Part shown: in pieces, positions 1-8,599 of the stretch
Position numbering within the stretch: the stretch's first letter is position 1
How the letters are laid out: the number at the start of each line of letters is the position of its first letter
Assembly (NCBI GenBank): GCA_015499985.1
Contig: JAAAUF010000752.1
Coordinates: forward strand, 1 to 11,019
DNA: 11,019 nt
Origin: Haplosporangium gracile
Taxonomy: Eukaryota > Mortierellomycota > Mortierellomycetes > Mortierellales > Mortierellaceae
Reading direction: 5' to 3'
Notes under the pieces: generated by a model
What the model saw: only the letters and a program-made list of their open reading frames with translations
Databases searched by the model: none
What the model was told of the DNA's origin: nothing
Made by a program: the position numbers and the translations under genes

Positions 1-392
1 AAAAAGCAACCAACAACAATCACAGTAAAATGGAACACTGAGCAAGGAATTACTCAATCTCACTGACAAGTTGTGCCTGGATCGCTCTTTTATGTTTCTG
101 TATTCTGAGAGAAAGAAGGGTTGCCTGCAGACGATGTTGTGGCACCCAATTGCAAGGTGCGAACACAAACCCCCTTAGTTTTCTTGGTTTTGTTGACAAG
201 GACGAGTGAGAAAGGAAGGGGGGTTCGCTCTTCTTTCTCTCAGGCGTCCTATTCACATTCGCTTCTCTCATTCACATTCTCTCCCTTCTTTGTTTTTCTC
301 ATTCATCCACCCTTCACACTTTACACCTCCCCCTTTTTAAGTTACCTTTCTCTTCCCTTTTCTGTTTCGCTCTCTCTCTCCTTCTTTAAAAG
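1..392 (+). promoter_or_regulatory. Upstream region and pyrimidine-rich leader of monooxygenase copy A
   Basis: No gene is visible here. From about 220 to 390 the plus strand is strongly C/T-rich, with CTCTCTCTC just before the start codon, as is common in fungal promoters and 5' leaders. The 10-mer CACCCAATTG at 143-152 contains a CCAAT core and recurs upstream of copy B at 4359-4368. No clear TATA box is seen. Promoter function is inferred from position. Confidence 0.5.
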
Positions 393-2635
393 ATGGCCGA
401 GGCACAGAATCAATTGTCGGTAATGATTGTAGGCGCTGGACTTGGAGGGCTGACGTTGGCACTGTTGTTGGAGAAGGCCAAGATTGGCTATCACGTCTAC
501 GAAAAGGCCGTCGAGGTCAAGCCTCTTGGTACGTCTCTTTCCCTTTACTTTTCCTTCTTACGTCCTAGGCACTCTTTTTCCATACAGCCTCGGGATTAAC
601 ATGTACCCTTCTTTTGACCTGTTTTTCTCTCACTGCCTCTCTTGCTTTCACGTTGTCGCTCATAAACCGTTGTGGATAAACAGGGAGCACGATTGCGTTG
701 GGTCCAAACATCATGCCGCTATTGACGCAATTAGAACTCTTAGACGAGTTTTGCAAGATTTCGAAACCGGTTCGGTACATCACTGTGCACAAGGAGAACA
801 ATAACATGCGTCCCATGGGTCGAGTCGACATTGAGGAACATATCGAAAAGTAAAAACACGCGTACTTTGTAACGGCTATCCCCCCCCCCCCCCCTGTAAC
901 CCTTTCTTGTCCTTTCCATTTATCCCCTTCTCCTGTCTCCTGCTTTTGTGGTGTACGTTTTCTTGCTTGGTTTTGTTAGTGCCCTCGTCTTTGTTATCCC
1001 CCGCCTTGTATTTTTTAGTCTAGTCAGTGCGCTTCCGAAAACGTTGTTGAAGCTTGAAGGCAGAAAGCAGCCCAACTCTACACTTATGCACAAACTCAAA
1101 TTTACTTTTCGTATTTCCTCTCATCTGGAAACCCAAACATCATCCATCTTTAGGAGCGGCTATCCGACGAGAGTGTGCGCTCGTCCAGAATTCTACGACC
1201 TCCTCCTCTCCAAGATCCCCAAGGAAAAGATTCATCTCAACCAAAGAATTGTTTCAATCCACCAGGACGAAAATCTGGGCGTTAGAATAGAGACTTCCAA
1301 AGGCCAATTCTTCACGGGAGATGTCCTTGTGGGAGCAGACGGGGCCTACAGTAATGTTCGCCAATCGCTTTATGAACAGCTCAAGGTCCAAGATCTCTTA
1401 CCAGCTTCGGATCAGGAAAAGATGGTGGTTAACCATACAACCATGGTGGGACTGACATCACCCCTGGATCCAGAACAATATCCAGCTCTCAAGGATACAG
1501 CGATGTTTAGTCATTCGGATTGGGTGATTGGACAGGGTCCATTCACTTGGAACTATTTCTCGTTGGCGGATAACCGAATCGGATGGGGGGTCGGTGTTCA
1601 AGTCCGGGAGGGGGATCATTCAAAGGAAGATGGGAGTTTGCGTACTGCATGGGGGCCTGGGGCGGCAGAAGCGTTGTGTGAAGAGATTAAGGATTTTAGG
1701 ATCCCGTTGGGGGGGACAATGGGAGATCTGATTAGGGCTTCACCCAAGGATTGTATTGCCAAGGTGCTTTTGGAGGAGAAGTTGTTTGAGACTTGGTATC
1801 ATCAGCGCACTGTTCTCATGGGCGATGGTACGTTTGATGCATTTTTTTTTTGGCCCGTTTGCTTGTATAGAGAGGGGAGCATTGTAGATAGAGATTGATA
1901 CTAACACGCTCATCCGTCATTTGGCTTAAAGCTTGTCACAAGGTAAATGTGACACAGTTGCTAATTTTGATTTACATCATCAGAAGCTGAGACTTTTAAC
2001 CTATATATGCTTCCAACTAATTAATGCGTATTCATTGGATTTGATTCATTGCTGATGTGTAGATCCTTCCATACGTCGGTCAGGGCGCCGTGAACGCAAT
2101 GGAGGACGCGGTGATCCTAGCAAACGCACTGTACGAAATCCGAGACGTGACATCCAAGAACATCACAGCTGCGTTTGAAGACTACCGCACACAGCGGTAT
2201 GCCCATGCTGCTGAGCAGTGTAGTGCTAGTAAGATGTTTACCATGCTCATGGTTGGCCAAGTATGTTCGCTCTCGACTCTCTTTTTTCTTCTATCACTTC
2301 GTTGACATATCCCTTTACAAATTGGCGCCCCCCTATTTTCATAAACTAACATAAAAGTATGTTTTATTACATAGAAATGGTATGAGGATCTGTTACGTCG
2401 ATTCGTGTTAAGTGTGGCATCCAAGTTCTTCCAACGCCAAAACTATGCAAAGACGCTAAACTACCGTCCTCAGGCATCATTCCTGGAGCGTGTCCCCGAC
2501 CGGGGCACGATACCTGTCCTGCCCCAGAAGGTATCTTTGCGGTATACTAAGGAACAGGCTGCTCTTCAGAGGAAACAGCAGGAGCCAGAAGAGGGAGAGC
2601 TGGTTGAAAGTATTCCTGTTGTGGCCGTTACATAA
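393..2635 (+). CDS. FAD-dependent monooxygenase (PHBH fold, salicylate hydroxylase-like), copy A, 6 exons
   Basis: Exons by paralogue alignment and GT-AG sites are 393-528, 684-849, 1154-1827, 1932-1942, 2063-2260 and 2375-2635. Together they give 1446 nt, or 481 aa plus TAA, with no frame break. Residues 14-19 are GAGLGG, the Rossmann dinucleotide motif, and Glu37 ends the second strand (YEK). D163-G164 in GADGAYSNVR is the DG motif. GDACHK (324-329) followed by a Gly-Gln-Gly loop at 335-337 is the GD motif that binds the FAD ribose and pyrophosphate. These are the three signatures of group A flavin monooxygenases, which hydroxylate mostly aromatic substrates with NAD(P)H and O2. The substrate is unknown. 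The last ~86 residues carry a block (NYAKTLNYRPQASF, then PDRG and PVLPQK) nearly identical in copy B. The start has A at -3 and matches the start of copy B. No signal peptide or membrane anchor is evident, so the protein is probably cytosolic. Intron 3 has a perfect TACTAAC branch site at 1899-1905. Structure confidence is high, substrate confidence low. Confidence 0.9.
880..894 (+). repeat. 15-base poly-C run in intron 2 of copy A
   Basis: There are fifteen consecutive C inside the 304-nt intron 850-1153, the longest intron of the gene. It is a slippage-prone homopolymer, so its exact length may vary or be misassembled. It does not affect the coding sequence. Confidence 0.9.
1932..1942 (+). 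other. 11-nt microexon of copy A (completes Ala, encodes Cys-His-Lys)
   Basis: The bases CTTGTCACAAG lie between an AG acceptor (1930-1931) and a GTAAAT donor (1943). The preceding exon ends at 1827 with a lone G, so the join reads GCT TGT CAC AAG: Ala-Cys-His-Lys, exactly what follows Gly-Asp in the GD flavin motif of this family. The next exon starts in phase at 2063 with Ile-Leu-Pro-Tyr. The flanking introns are 104 and 120 nt, and a perfect TACTAAC lies 27 nt before the acceptor. Copy B has an 11-nt exon at the same place. Automated gene callers would easily miss it. Confidence 0.9.
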
Positions 2636-3698
2636 AGTTTGCCTTTTTGATCTTATTTTTTTTGGTGTTCATGGTCGAATCGTCCATTATGTGTGCTTGT
2701 GCGATTGATGTTCTGGTGTTGGGCCCTTGAAGATACTGCTACTGCTACATGCTTGTTTTCCTTCCTTTTTTCCAAGAAAAAAAGTAAAAATGGGAGAGGG
2801 TGAAAGATTTGGTTGCCGCTAAGACGAGTAAAAAAAATATCATAACGGGCGGGCGTGCAATTACTAGCGCTATGCGCAGACCACGGCGAAGGGGTTGTGA
2901 TTACGGAAGGCAAGACACACGGGAATTATATGAAAGAATGAAAAAAAAAAAAGAAAATTGCCTGATGTGCATGTATTTTTTTTTTCGCTCATAGTCAGTA
3001 CCACCAGTACTGGGGTGTTCATGCTTGCATAGGATGCAACAATAAGTAAGCAATGCATGGTGCCACCAGCGTGAAGAAGGAAAAGGAAGCGGACCACTTT
3101 TTTTCTTAAGCACAAAACAGACGTACAGCACTAATCTGTAGAATGATAAGAAGAAGGAAAGGAGGAAGACCACGAACGTAGAATGTCCTTCATGCCATTC
3201 TTGTTTGTGTCGTTTTTCTTTCTTGCCCCCTGAAGTTTTGGCGCAAAACGGTCGCTCATGTTGGCAAGGGCTACCCTTGCTTTTCTTCCTTATCCTTTCC
3301 AGAACATGACCATTGCTCTTCTGTTTGTTAGATGAAGAGGACTCCCATCCACTCAAAAGAGTACTTCACAGAGAGAGAAATAAAAGAGCAAGGGGGGGAG
3401 AGAGGAGGGTAGTGGAGAAAAGGTATCGCCGCATTTACGCATGCATAGAGGATTAAAAGGCCTTGATGCATACTGTACATACAAAGAGAGATGGAACAAT
3501 AATCTAGACTCCGTCAATTGCACCTACGTATCGACACAAAAAAGTGAGAGAGTGACCGGTCCTGAGACGTGGGCGATCCATGTACCAATTTGAAGGTACA
3601 ATTATTATCCCTGCTTGGCTTTCGGCAAGGTTGCCGCGCCCAATCTGCTCACAGAAGAAGAAAAAAAAAGTAAAAACTAAGACACAGAGGAACGTGGC

Positions 3699-3716
3699 GA
3701 TGATGATGATGATGAT
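3699..3716 (+). repeat. GAT trinucleotide microsatellite, six copies
   Basis: Six perfect GAT units occur in non-coding sequence between the two monooxygenase genes. No function is suggested; it is a simple-sequence tract likely to vary in length. Confidence 0.9.
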
Positions 3717-4285
3717 TATCGACTCTCTCCCTCCTTTCCTGCTGTCTCTCTTTTTCTGCCGTGCCATTCAGAAATGCTCCGCTCGTTCATGTCCTCTCTC
3801 TTTTCTCCTCCCCTCCATTGATTTTTGTATTTTGCTCTCGCTTTGTCGTTTTTTGCTCACAACAATAATGAACAGGGGCGTACGTCTACATAACAAAGAA
3901 CAGATTAGGGAAAAAGAATCAGAGGGAGAGAGGGAACTTACGATAGAGAAAAAGAGAAGTGGGGGTGCGGATTATCGGCTTTGGGTTAAGACTTGGAGCC
4001 GTCGTTTGGAAGAACAAGAAGAAAAAGGGCTGGACCCATCTATTTCTTTCTTTGTTTTTCTGTTGATAACATTCATCTCGTCAGTAACAATCCAAAACAA
4101 AATCCGAAACAAAAACAAAGACAAAACAACAAATAAATGAGAGCAGAGCAGAAAGAAGTGTATTAACTTACATGTTCCAGTATGGGATTTGCATGCATTT
4201 TTTTTTTGTGTTGTATGCTACAGCATTGGTGCTACCTTGTCGTCGTTTTGTCGCTGCTTTTTATTTGTTTGTTACCATGGACAAT

Positions 4286-4309
4286 GGACAAGGACAAGGA
4301 CAAGGACAA
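4286..4309 (+). repeat. GGACAA hexamer tandem repeat, four copies
   Basis: Four perfect GGACAA units run head to tail, with a further GGACAA one base upstream (4279-4284). They lie about 425 bases before the start codon of copy B, on the far side of its C/T-rich leader. The repeat could be a small minisatellite or a cluster of protein-binding sites. Only the repeat is seen directly. Confidence 0.85.
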
Positions 4310-4358
4310 GCAGGAATGGGTTCGATGCTGGCTTACCTTTTTCAACCCTTCTTGGTGT

Positions 4359-4368
4359 CACCCAATTG
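4359..4368 (+). promoter_or_regulatory. CACCCAATTG element shared with the copy A upstream region
   Basis: The 10-mer CACCCAATTG occurs here, 366 bases before the copy B start, and at 143-152, about 240 bases before the copy A start. Adjacent T and GTG positions also match. It contains a CCAAT core, the site bound by the fungal HAP/CBC complex, so it may be a conserved promoter element of the two paralogues. Chance recurrence of a 10-mer in two regions of this size is not negligible. Confidence 0.3.
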
Positions 4369-4440
4369 TGCCACATCTCCTTATTCTCAGAATTTGTTTA
4401 GACCTCGTTTCTTCTTCCCCTTCTTTACTTCCTTCTTTAC

Positions 4441-4479
4441 CTTCACACTCCTTCACACTCCTTCATACTCTTCGTACTC
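4441..4479 (+). repeat. 10-bp tandem repeat (CTTCACACTC) in the copy B upstream region
   Basis: Two perfect CTTCACACTC units are followed by CTTCATACTC and a shortened TTCGTACTC. The period equals about one DNA helical turn. It lies inside the C/T-rich stretch (about 4380-4730) that leads to the copy B start codon, so it is probably part of the promoter or 5' leader. Confidence 0.75.
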
Positions 4480-4733
4480 TTTCAACTCTACCTCGCCTCA
4501 TCAAACTTCACTTCGCTCATTCGCTCATTCATACACGGACGCACATAACCTCATTCCTTTCCTTACATTCCTCATTCGCCCTTCCCGTCCCTCTCACTCC
4601 TCGACCTTTCTCACCCTCTTTTCACTCGCATTCACACCGACTACTTAAGCTATTCAGTAAACGTTCCCTCGTAACACCTCATTTCACTGCTTCTCCTCAA
4701 TTTCTCATACTTTCGTGCTAACCAACTATTAAA

Positions 4734-7038
4734 ATGAAAGACGAGCCGCCACCAACCGTTATGATCGTCGGTGCTGGTCTGGGAGGACTCACCCTTGCGA
4801 TTCTTCTTCAAAGAGCTGGCATTGAGTATCAGCTCTTTGAAAAGACCCCCGAAATCAGACCCTTCGGTACCTCCCCTTTTTGCACCTTTCACACTTCATT
4901 CAACTTTCAACGTTTTATGAGTTCCTGGAGGAGTAATGTGACATTAACTCGACCATTGTACATCATCTTTGTATACTTCGACTTGTCATCCAATAGGCAG
5001 TGCAATTGCTCTAGGACCCAATATCCTCCCACTGTTGACACAATTGGGTTTGTATGAGCAGTTCCTTGCGATCGCAAAGCCCGTCAATCATATCACCATC
5101 CACAAGGCTCAAGACATGCGCCGAATGGGCGCCATTGACATTGAAGAGCATATCGAGAGGTAAGGACATTCACCTAAACCATACTGACCTTCCCAACTCA
5201 CCTTCTCCTTTTCGTTTGCAATGCTCCCATCTGTTTACTGTTGAACATCTATATTTTTTCGTTAACCGTGCTCAGACACGCATGGTGGATGGAACACCAC
5301 GGTACAACATTTTCAAACTAAAAAAAAAAAAAAAAAAATCTCACTATTGACGCCTACTTCATGTTGATGTTAGGAGTGGATATAGCAGCTATGTCTGTTC
5401 ACGACCAGATCTCTACGACCTACTCGTCTCACAAATCCCTAAATCCCGTATCTCTTTTGGTAAACGTGTTCTCTCCCTGGTACAGGGCGATAATGGTGCT
5501 CAGATCCAAACTGCAGATGGGGGTGTATACGAGGCCGATATCCTTATCGGCGCCGATGGTGGATACAGTGCAGTCCGTCAAGCATTGTACGAGAATTTGA
5601 AGAAGAAAGGACTTATACCACTGGTAGATCTGGAGAAGATGGAGTTGAAGCATACGACGATGGTGGGTGTGACGAGACCGTTGGATCTGGACAAGTACCC
5701 GCTCCTCAGGCAGCAACACAAGTCCTTTAGTCGGGCTGACTGGGTCATTGGTAAGTTGACAAAGTAATGAGCAGAAACAAGAGATGATGACTGACGACCT
5801 TGTTAATGTTTATTAGTTTAATCAGTCTAATGCAGCCTTTTAACTTTTTTTCTTCCTTCATCAACACAACAACAATTAGGTCATGGACCGTTCACATGGA
5901 GTTACTTTTCACTAACAAACAACAGGATCGGTTGGGGCTTTGGTACACAGATCTTGACCGAGGAACTTCAAAGGGAGAACGATACTTCTCGGAGTTCAGA
6001 CTGGGGTCCAGAATCGACGCAGGCCTTGTGTGGGCAGATCCAGGACTATGAGGTCCCTATTGGAGGGACCATGGGCGATCTGATCCACGAGACGCCTAGG
6101 GATTCGATATCGAGGATGTTGTTGGAGGAAAAGTTGTTTGAGACCTGGTATCATCAACGGACGGTCCTCATCGGCGATGGTTCGTGCATTTGAATCTTCC
6201 GTTTTCGGTTTGCATTTGCCTTGCTTGCTTGTCAAGCATTATGATGTCAAAAATACTGACCATTGTTATTCGTTCTCTTTCCCTTTCCTCTTTCTATCAA
6301 CTTTATGACCATGTTCATAGCGTGCCATCGGGTATGTTTGTTTTCCGTGTTGATCCATTTTTTTCTTCATCTCTTGCGAACAAGCAAAAACTAATCGCCA
6401 GCATTCGTTTCTGACCCACTATTCACCTTTACAGATATCCCCATACTCAGGACAGGGAGCGGTGAATGCAATGGAAGATGCCGTGATTCTCGCCAACGCC
6501 ATCTTTGAAATCCGAGCAGTCAATTCTGAAAATATCACCACAGCCTTCCAGGACTACTACGCAGAACGATACCCGTACGCAGTGGAACAACTCAAGTTCA
6601 GCAAACTCTTTACCATGCTCATGGCCGGACAGGTATGTAAAATTCGTCTTATGGACCATATCAACATGAGATTTAAGTTCTGAGACCTTTTCGCGTGTCG
6701 TCTAAACATTTAAATATTTACTTTTCATTCCGTCCCTCATTCTCTCTCTCTCGACCGGTGATGTGTCAAATTAGACGTGGAAAGAAAGTTTAATGCGGCG
6801 GTTTGTGTTAAGTCACATGTCAAAATACTTTCAACGACGAAACTATGCAAAGACACTTAACTACCGACCCCAAGCTTCATTTCTTCCACGAGTACCCGAC
6901 CGCGGGATCATCCCAGTTCTGCCGCAAAAACCCTCAAAACGGTATGAAGAGAAATTATTAGCTGCCCGATTAGCGGCCAACACCGCCTCAGCCACCTTTT
7001 CGTCTAGGTTCGTTGCTACCGCTGCTTCTGCAGTTTGA
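4734..7038 (+). CDS. FAD-dependent monooxygenase (PHBH fold, salicylate hydroxylase-like), copy B, 7 exons
   Basis: Exons are 4734-4866, 4997-5159, 5374-5750, 5880-6179, 6321-6331, 6435-6632 and 6775-7038. They join to 1446 nt, 481 aa plus stop, the same length as copy A. Motifs are GAGLGG at 13-18, D160-G161 in GADGGYSAVR, and GDACHR at 323-328 followed by SPYSGQG. All parts of the FAD-binding fold are present, so the enzyme should be functional; its substrate is unknown. All five copy A introns are matched in position and phase. Copy B has one extra intron (5751-5879) splitting the Gly codon after DWVI. The fourth intron uses the less usual donor GTTCGT. The C-terminus is close to copy A through PVLPQK and then diverges into an Ala/Ser-rich tail. 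The start has A at -3. The gene lies 2.1 kb downstream of copy A on the same strand, indicating tandem duplication; many silent and replacement differences suggest it is not recent. Confidence 0.9.
5320..5338 (+). repeat. 19-base poly-A run in intron 2 of copy B
   Basis: Nineteen consecutive A lie inside intron 5160-5373, about 35 bases before its acceptor. The equivalent intron of copy A holds the 15-base poly-C run. It is non-coding and slippage-prone. Confidence 0.9.
6321..6331 (+). other. 11-nt microexon of copy B (completes Ala, encodes Cys-His-Arg)
   Basis: CGTGCCATCGG lies between a TAG acceptor (6318-6320) and a GTATGT donor (6332). Joined to the lone G ending the exon at 6179 it reads GCG TGC CAT CGG, Ala-Cys-His-Arg, then runs in phase into Ile-Ser-Pro-Tyr at 6435. 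Only 6 of 11 bases equal the copy A microexon, yet the residues are the same apart from Lys to Arg. That supports real coding use under selection. Confidence 0.9.
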
Positions 7039-7389
7039 GAAGTATTGAATAGCCATTCTCTCATTAACGATGCTCAAGCCATATAAAAAGTACGAAAAGA
7101 AAAATGTCGGCACGTGAGCGTGAGAGAAAATTGATCAGCAAAAAAAGAGAAATCGACACCAGTTCCAACCCTTTGTCCGAAGGCTAAAAAGGTGCCCGTG
7201 AAGATTCACATAGGCGCCGCGCCTTTCAACGCATGGAGATAGCACCGACATGTTTTCTTTGCTCGTTTTTTAAGCACCGACGTCGTCGCTACAGAACTTT
7301 AACTGCAAAGAGCTTCTAAATAATTATTTTTGATATTTGATAGCAAGACGTGGTTTTTTATTCAGATGGGTCGCGGATGAGCTATTAGG
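7039..7389. other. Non-coding stretch downstream of copy B
   Basis: This is presumed 3' UTR of copy B followed by intergenic sequence. An A-rich ATATAAAA lies at 7081-7088, but no clean plus-strand AATAAA is seen. A 5-bp hairpin (AGGCG/CGCCT, 7212-7224) is too short to interpret. An AATAAA on the minus strand at 7357-7362 lies just past the F-box relic and may be its old polyadenylation signal. I see nothing else. Confidence 0.5.
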
Positions 7390-7545
7390 ACAGAGCTTAA
7401 AGACTCGGAGGAAGGTGGTGAGCGTATTTGATTGAAGCAAGAAGACACGCGATTCTGAGTTGTAAGGGCTCGGGTCCAGTCAAAGAGGTATGAATGAGCC
7501 GACGGCGGTCAGTATTTCTGGGACGTCGAGTGGGTGTTGTTGCAT
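7390..7545 (-). pseudogene. Relic of an F-box gene N-terminus
   Basis: Read on the minus strand from ATG at 7545-7543, this begins M-Q-Q-HPLDVPEILTAVGSFIPL and then meets TGA (7482-7480). The intact F-box protein further along the window begins M-P-P-S-HPLDIPEILARIGLFLPLW, so the TGA stands exactly where the Trp codon should be. After the stop the same frame gives NTLTTFLRVFKLC at about the right distance to match QTLLTCASVSKIW. Similarity then fades and nothing like the ~480 residue LRR part follows. It is a decayed, truncated F-box-like copy. A short functional peptide is possible but unlikely. Confidence 0.7.
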
Positions 7546-7889
7546 TCGGGATGAGAGTGTGATTGGTGATGATGAAAGAAAAAGAAGAGGAAACAGCGTC
7601 TGCGTGCGTGTATCAACTGTCAAATCAACAACAAGAGAACGCATGACCGCGAAAATGAAATGGTTGAAAAACAAGATTTTCTGCGAAACGGACTGACCAT
7701 ATCCACATATTCAACCCATAGGCGAAGGCGCCGCGGAAGGAATTGGCAAAAACAAAGCCTAGAACTACCTGGTAGCCATCCACAAACGAGCAACATACCG
7801 ATCCATGCTTGCACGCACGAAGTACTTATTTGCATGCTTTGCTAACCGAGCTAGAACGTATACAGTAACCGCCACGTTTCAGTTGGACC
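7546..7889. other. Non-coding spacer between the two relics
   Basis: The F-box relic (leftward) and the tropomyosin-like relic (rightward) are divergent, so this spacer would have held both promoters. No TATA box or recognisable coding sequence is seen. The N-terminal exon expected for the tropomyosin-like relic was not found here. Confidence 0.5.
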
Positions 7890-8114
7890 CTGAGTCAAGA
7901 AGTCGTCGCCCAGAGGATCCGTGCCGAGGCCGCCGAGGCTCAACTCATCGAGAAGGATGAATAGATCATTCGTTTGACGCGCGGTCTCACCGCGCAGGTG
8001 AAGGAGCGTTATATCTTTGAGCACAAGATCAATGACTTGATCGACAAGCAAAACGACGTCGAGGCTCAGTTGGACAAAGCCCTCCTCAAGCTTCCTAAGG
8101 TCCAGACAGTCTAA
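7890..8114 (+). pseudogene. Relic of a short tropomyosin-like coiled-coil gene
   Basis: In the frame starting at 7890 the sequence reads LSQEVVAQRIRAEAAEAQL, then IEKDE, a TAG stop (7962-7964), and 49 more codons to TAA at 8112-8114. It aligns along its length with residues 11-87 of the intact tropomyosin-like protein at 8711, e.g. RAEAAEA with RAQAAEA and AQLDKALLKL with TQLDESLLKV, with a three-codon shortening in the middle. The first ten residues, including Met, are missing. The sequence before it (TTTCAG at 7877-7882) resembles an intron acceptor, so a lost first exon is possible. An AATAAA at 8164-8169 survives downstream. With the stop and the missing start it is called a pseudogene. 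Confidence 0.75.
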
Positions 8115-8599
8115 AAAGCAACAACGACGACAATTCTGACATCGTCCAGCCAATCAACCAAACAATAAACACCCCTGCTACACCCACTATTGAAGCATTG
8201 GCCTAACTATGTGGACGATGGACGATGTAGCATAGCCGGCGGCCCAGTTTTCAGGAACTCCCCCTCTATATCTACTCCTCTACGATAGCAACTTGCAATA
8301 CAAATAGATTCCTTCTTCTTTGCATCCAACAAGGACTACATGTGAAAAAAAGGAAGGGGCCCTCGAAGCAGAAGGAGTCACGAGAAAAACAAAGAGGCCT
8401 AGACTGCCAATTGTCATCGGTCACCCACAGCTTTAGCGCAACAAATAAGCTACGGATGCACGCATGCATGGATACGTCTTGATGTCCTTGCTAAATAAGA
8501 AAATCTTGACTGTGTATACTCCACTGTCCAGTTCGTTCATCGACGTGTCGTTTTTCACCGAGGACTCATTGACTTTCCATCCCATGGTTCTCCCTCAAC
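8115..8599. other. Non-coding stretch between the tropomyosin-like relic and the intact gene
   Basis: The beginning is the 3' flank of the relic. It then contains short direct repeats (GGACGAT twice at about 8213-8226) and no open frame that resembles a protein. The end is the distal promoter of the tropomyosin-like gene. Confidence 0.5.
8164..8169 (+). terminator. AATAAA polyadenylation signal of the tropomyosin-like relic
   Basis: A perfect AATAAA lies 50 bases after the relic's final stop codon, a normal distance for a fungal 3' UTR. It suggests that the relic was once a separately expressed gene. A chance hexamer in A-rich sequence cannot be excluded. Confidence 0.4.

Larger units (their letters stand above)
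2636..4733. other. Intergenic region between the two monooxygenase genes
   Basis: I find no gene in these 2.1 kb. The longer open frames here (2901-3356 minus, 3580-4140 plus, 4172-4721 plus) translate to low-complexity strings (Lys, Phe, Ile, Ser or Met runs) and resemble nothing known to me. The first ~150 bases should hold the copy A 3' UTR, but no clean AATAAA is seen there. The middle carries A and T homopolymers (2939-2951, 2976-2985) and a GAT microsatellite. The last ~350 bases are C/T-rich and probably form the promoter and leader of copy B. No third monooxygenase copy or relic was recognised. Confidence 0.6.

Noticed and set aside
948..1898. 316-aa open frame spanning intron 2 and exon 3 of copy A
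   Set aside because: Its first ~70 residues are intron sequence without family similarity and its end runs into intron 3. Alignment with copy B places the exon at 1154-1827.
2901..3356. 151-aa minus-strand open frame
   Set aside because: The translation is rich in Lys, Phe and Ser runs from homopolymer DNA, with no recognisable domain. It lies between the two genes in sequence with no other coding signs.
3903..3911. Telomere-like TTAGGG
   Set aside because: It is a single copy, with no array at either window end.
3580..4140. 186-aa plus-strand open frame
   Set aside because: It contains a poly-Met run from the GAT microsatellite and poly-Lys runs, and resembles no known protein. It is most likely a chance ORF.
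4317..4330. GGTTCGATGC resembling a tRNA B-box
   Set aside because: There is no A-box or cloverleaf around it. No tRNA or rRNA gene was found on either strand.
4172..4721. Overlapping 158- and 179-aa open frames before copy B
   Set aside because: They are translations of the GGACAA repeat and the C/T-rich leader (Ser, Thr, Phe, Leu, Pro). Two frames being open at once fits low-complexity DNA and not a gene.
7212..7224. Short GC-rich hairpin AGGCG-CCG-CGCCT
   Set aside because: It has only five pairs with no T-run, and bacterial-type terminators do not apply to this fungal setting.
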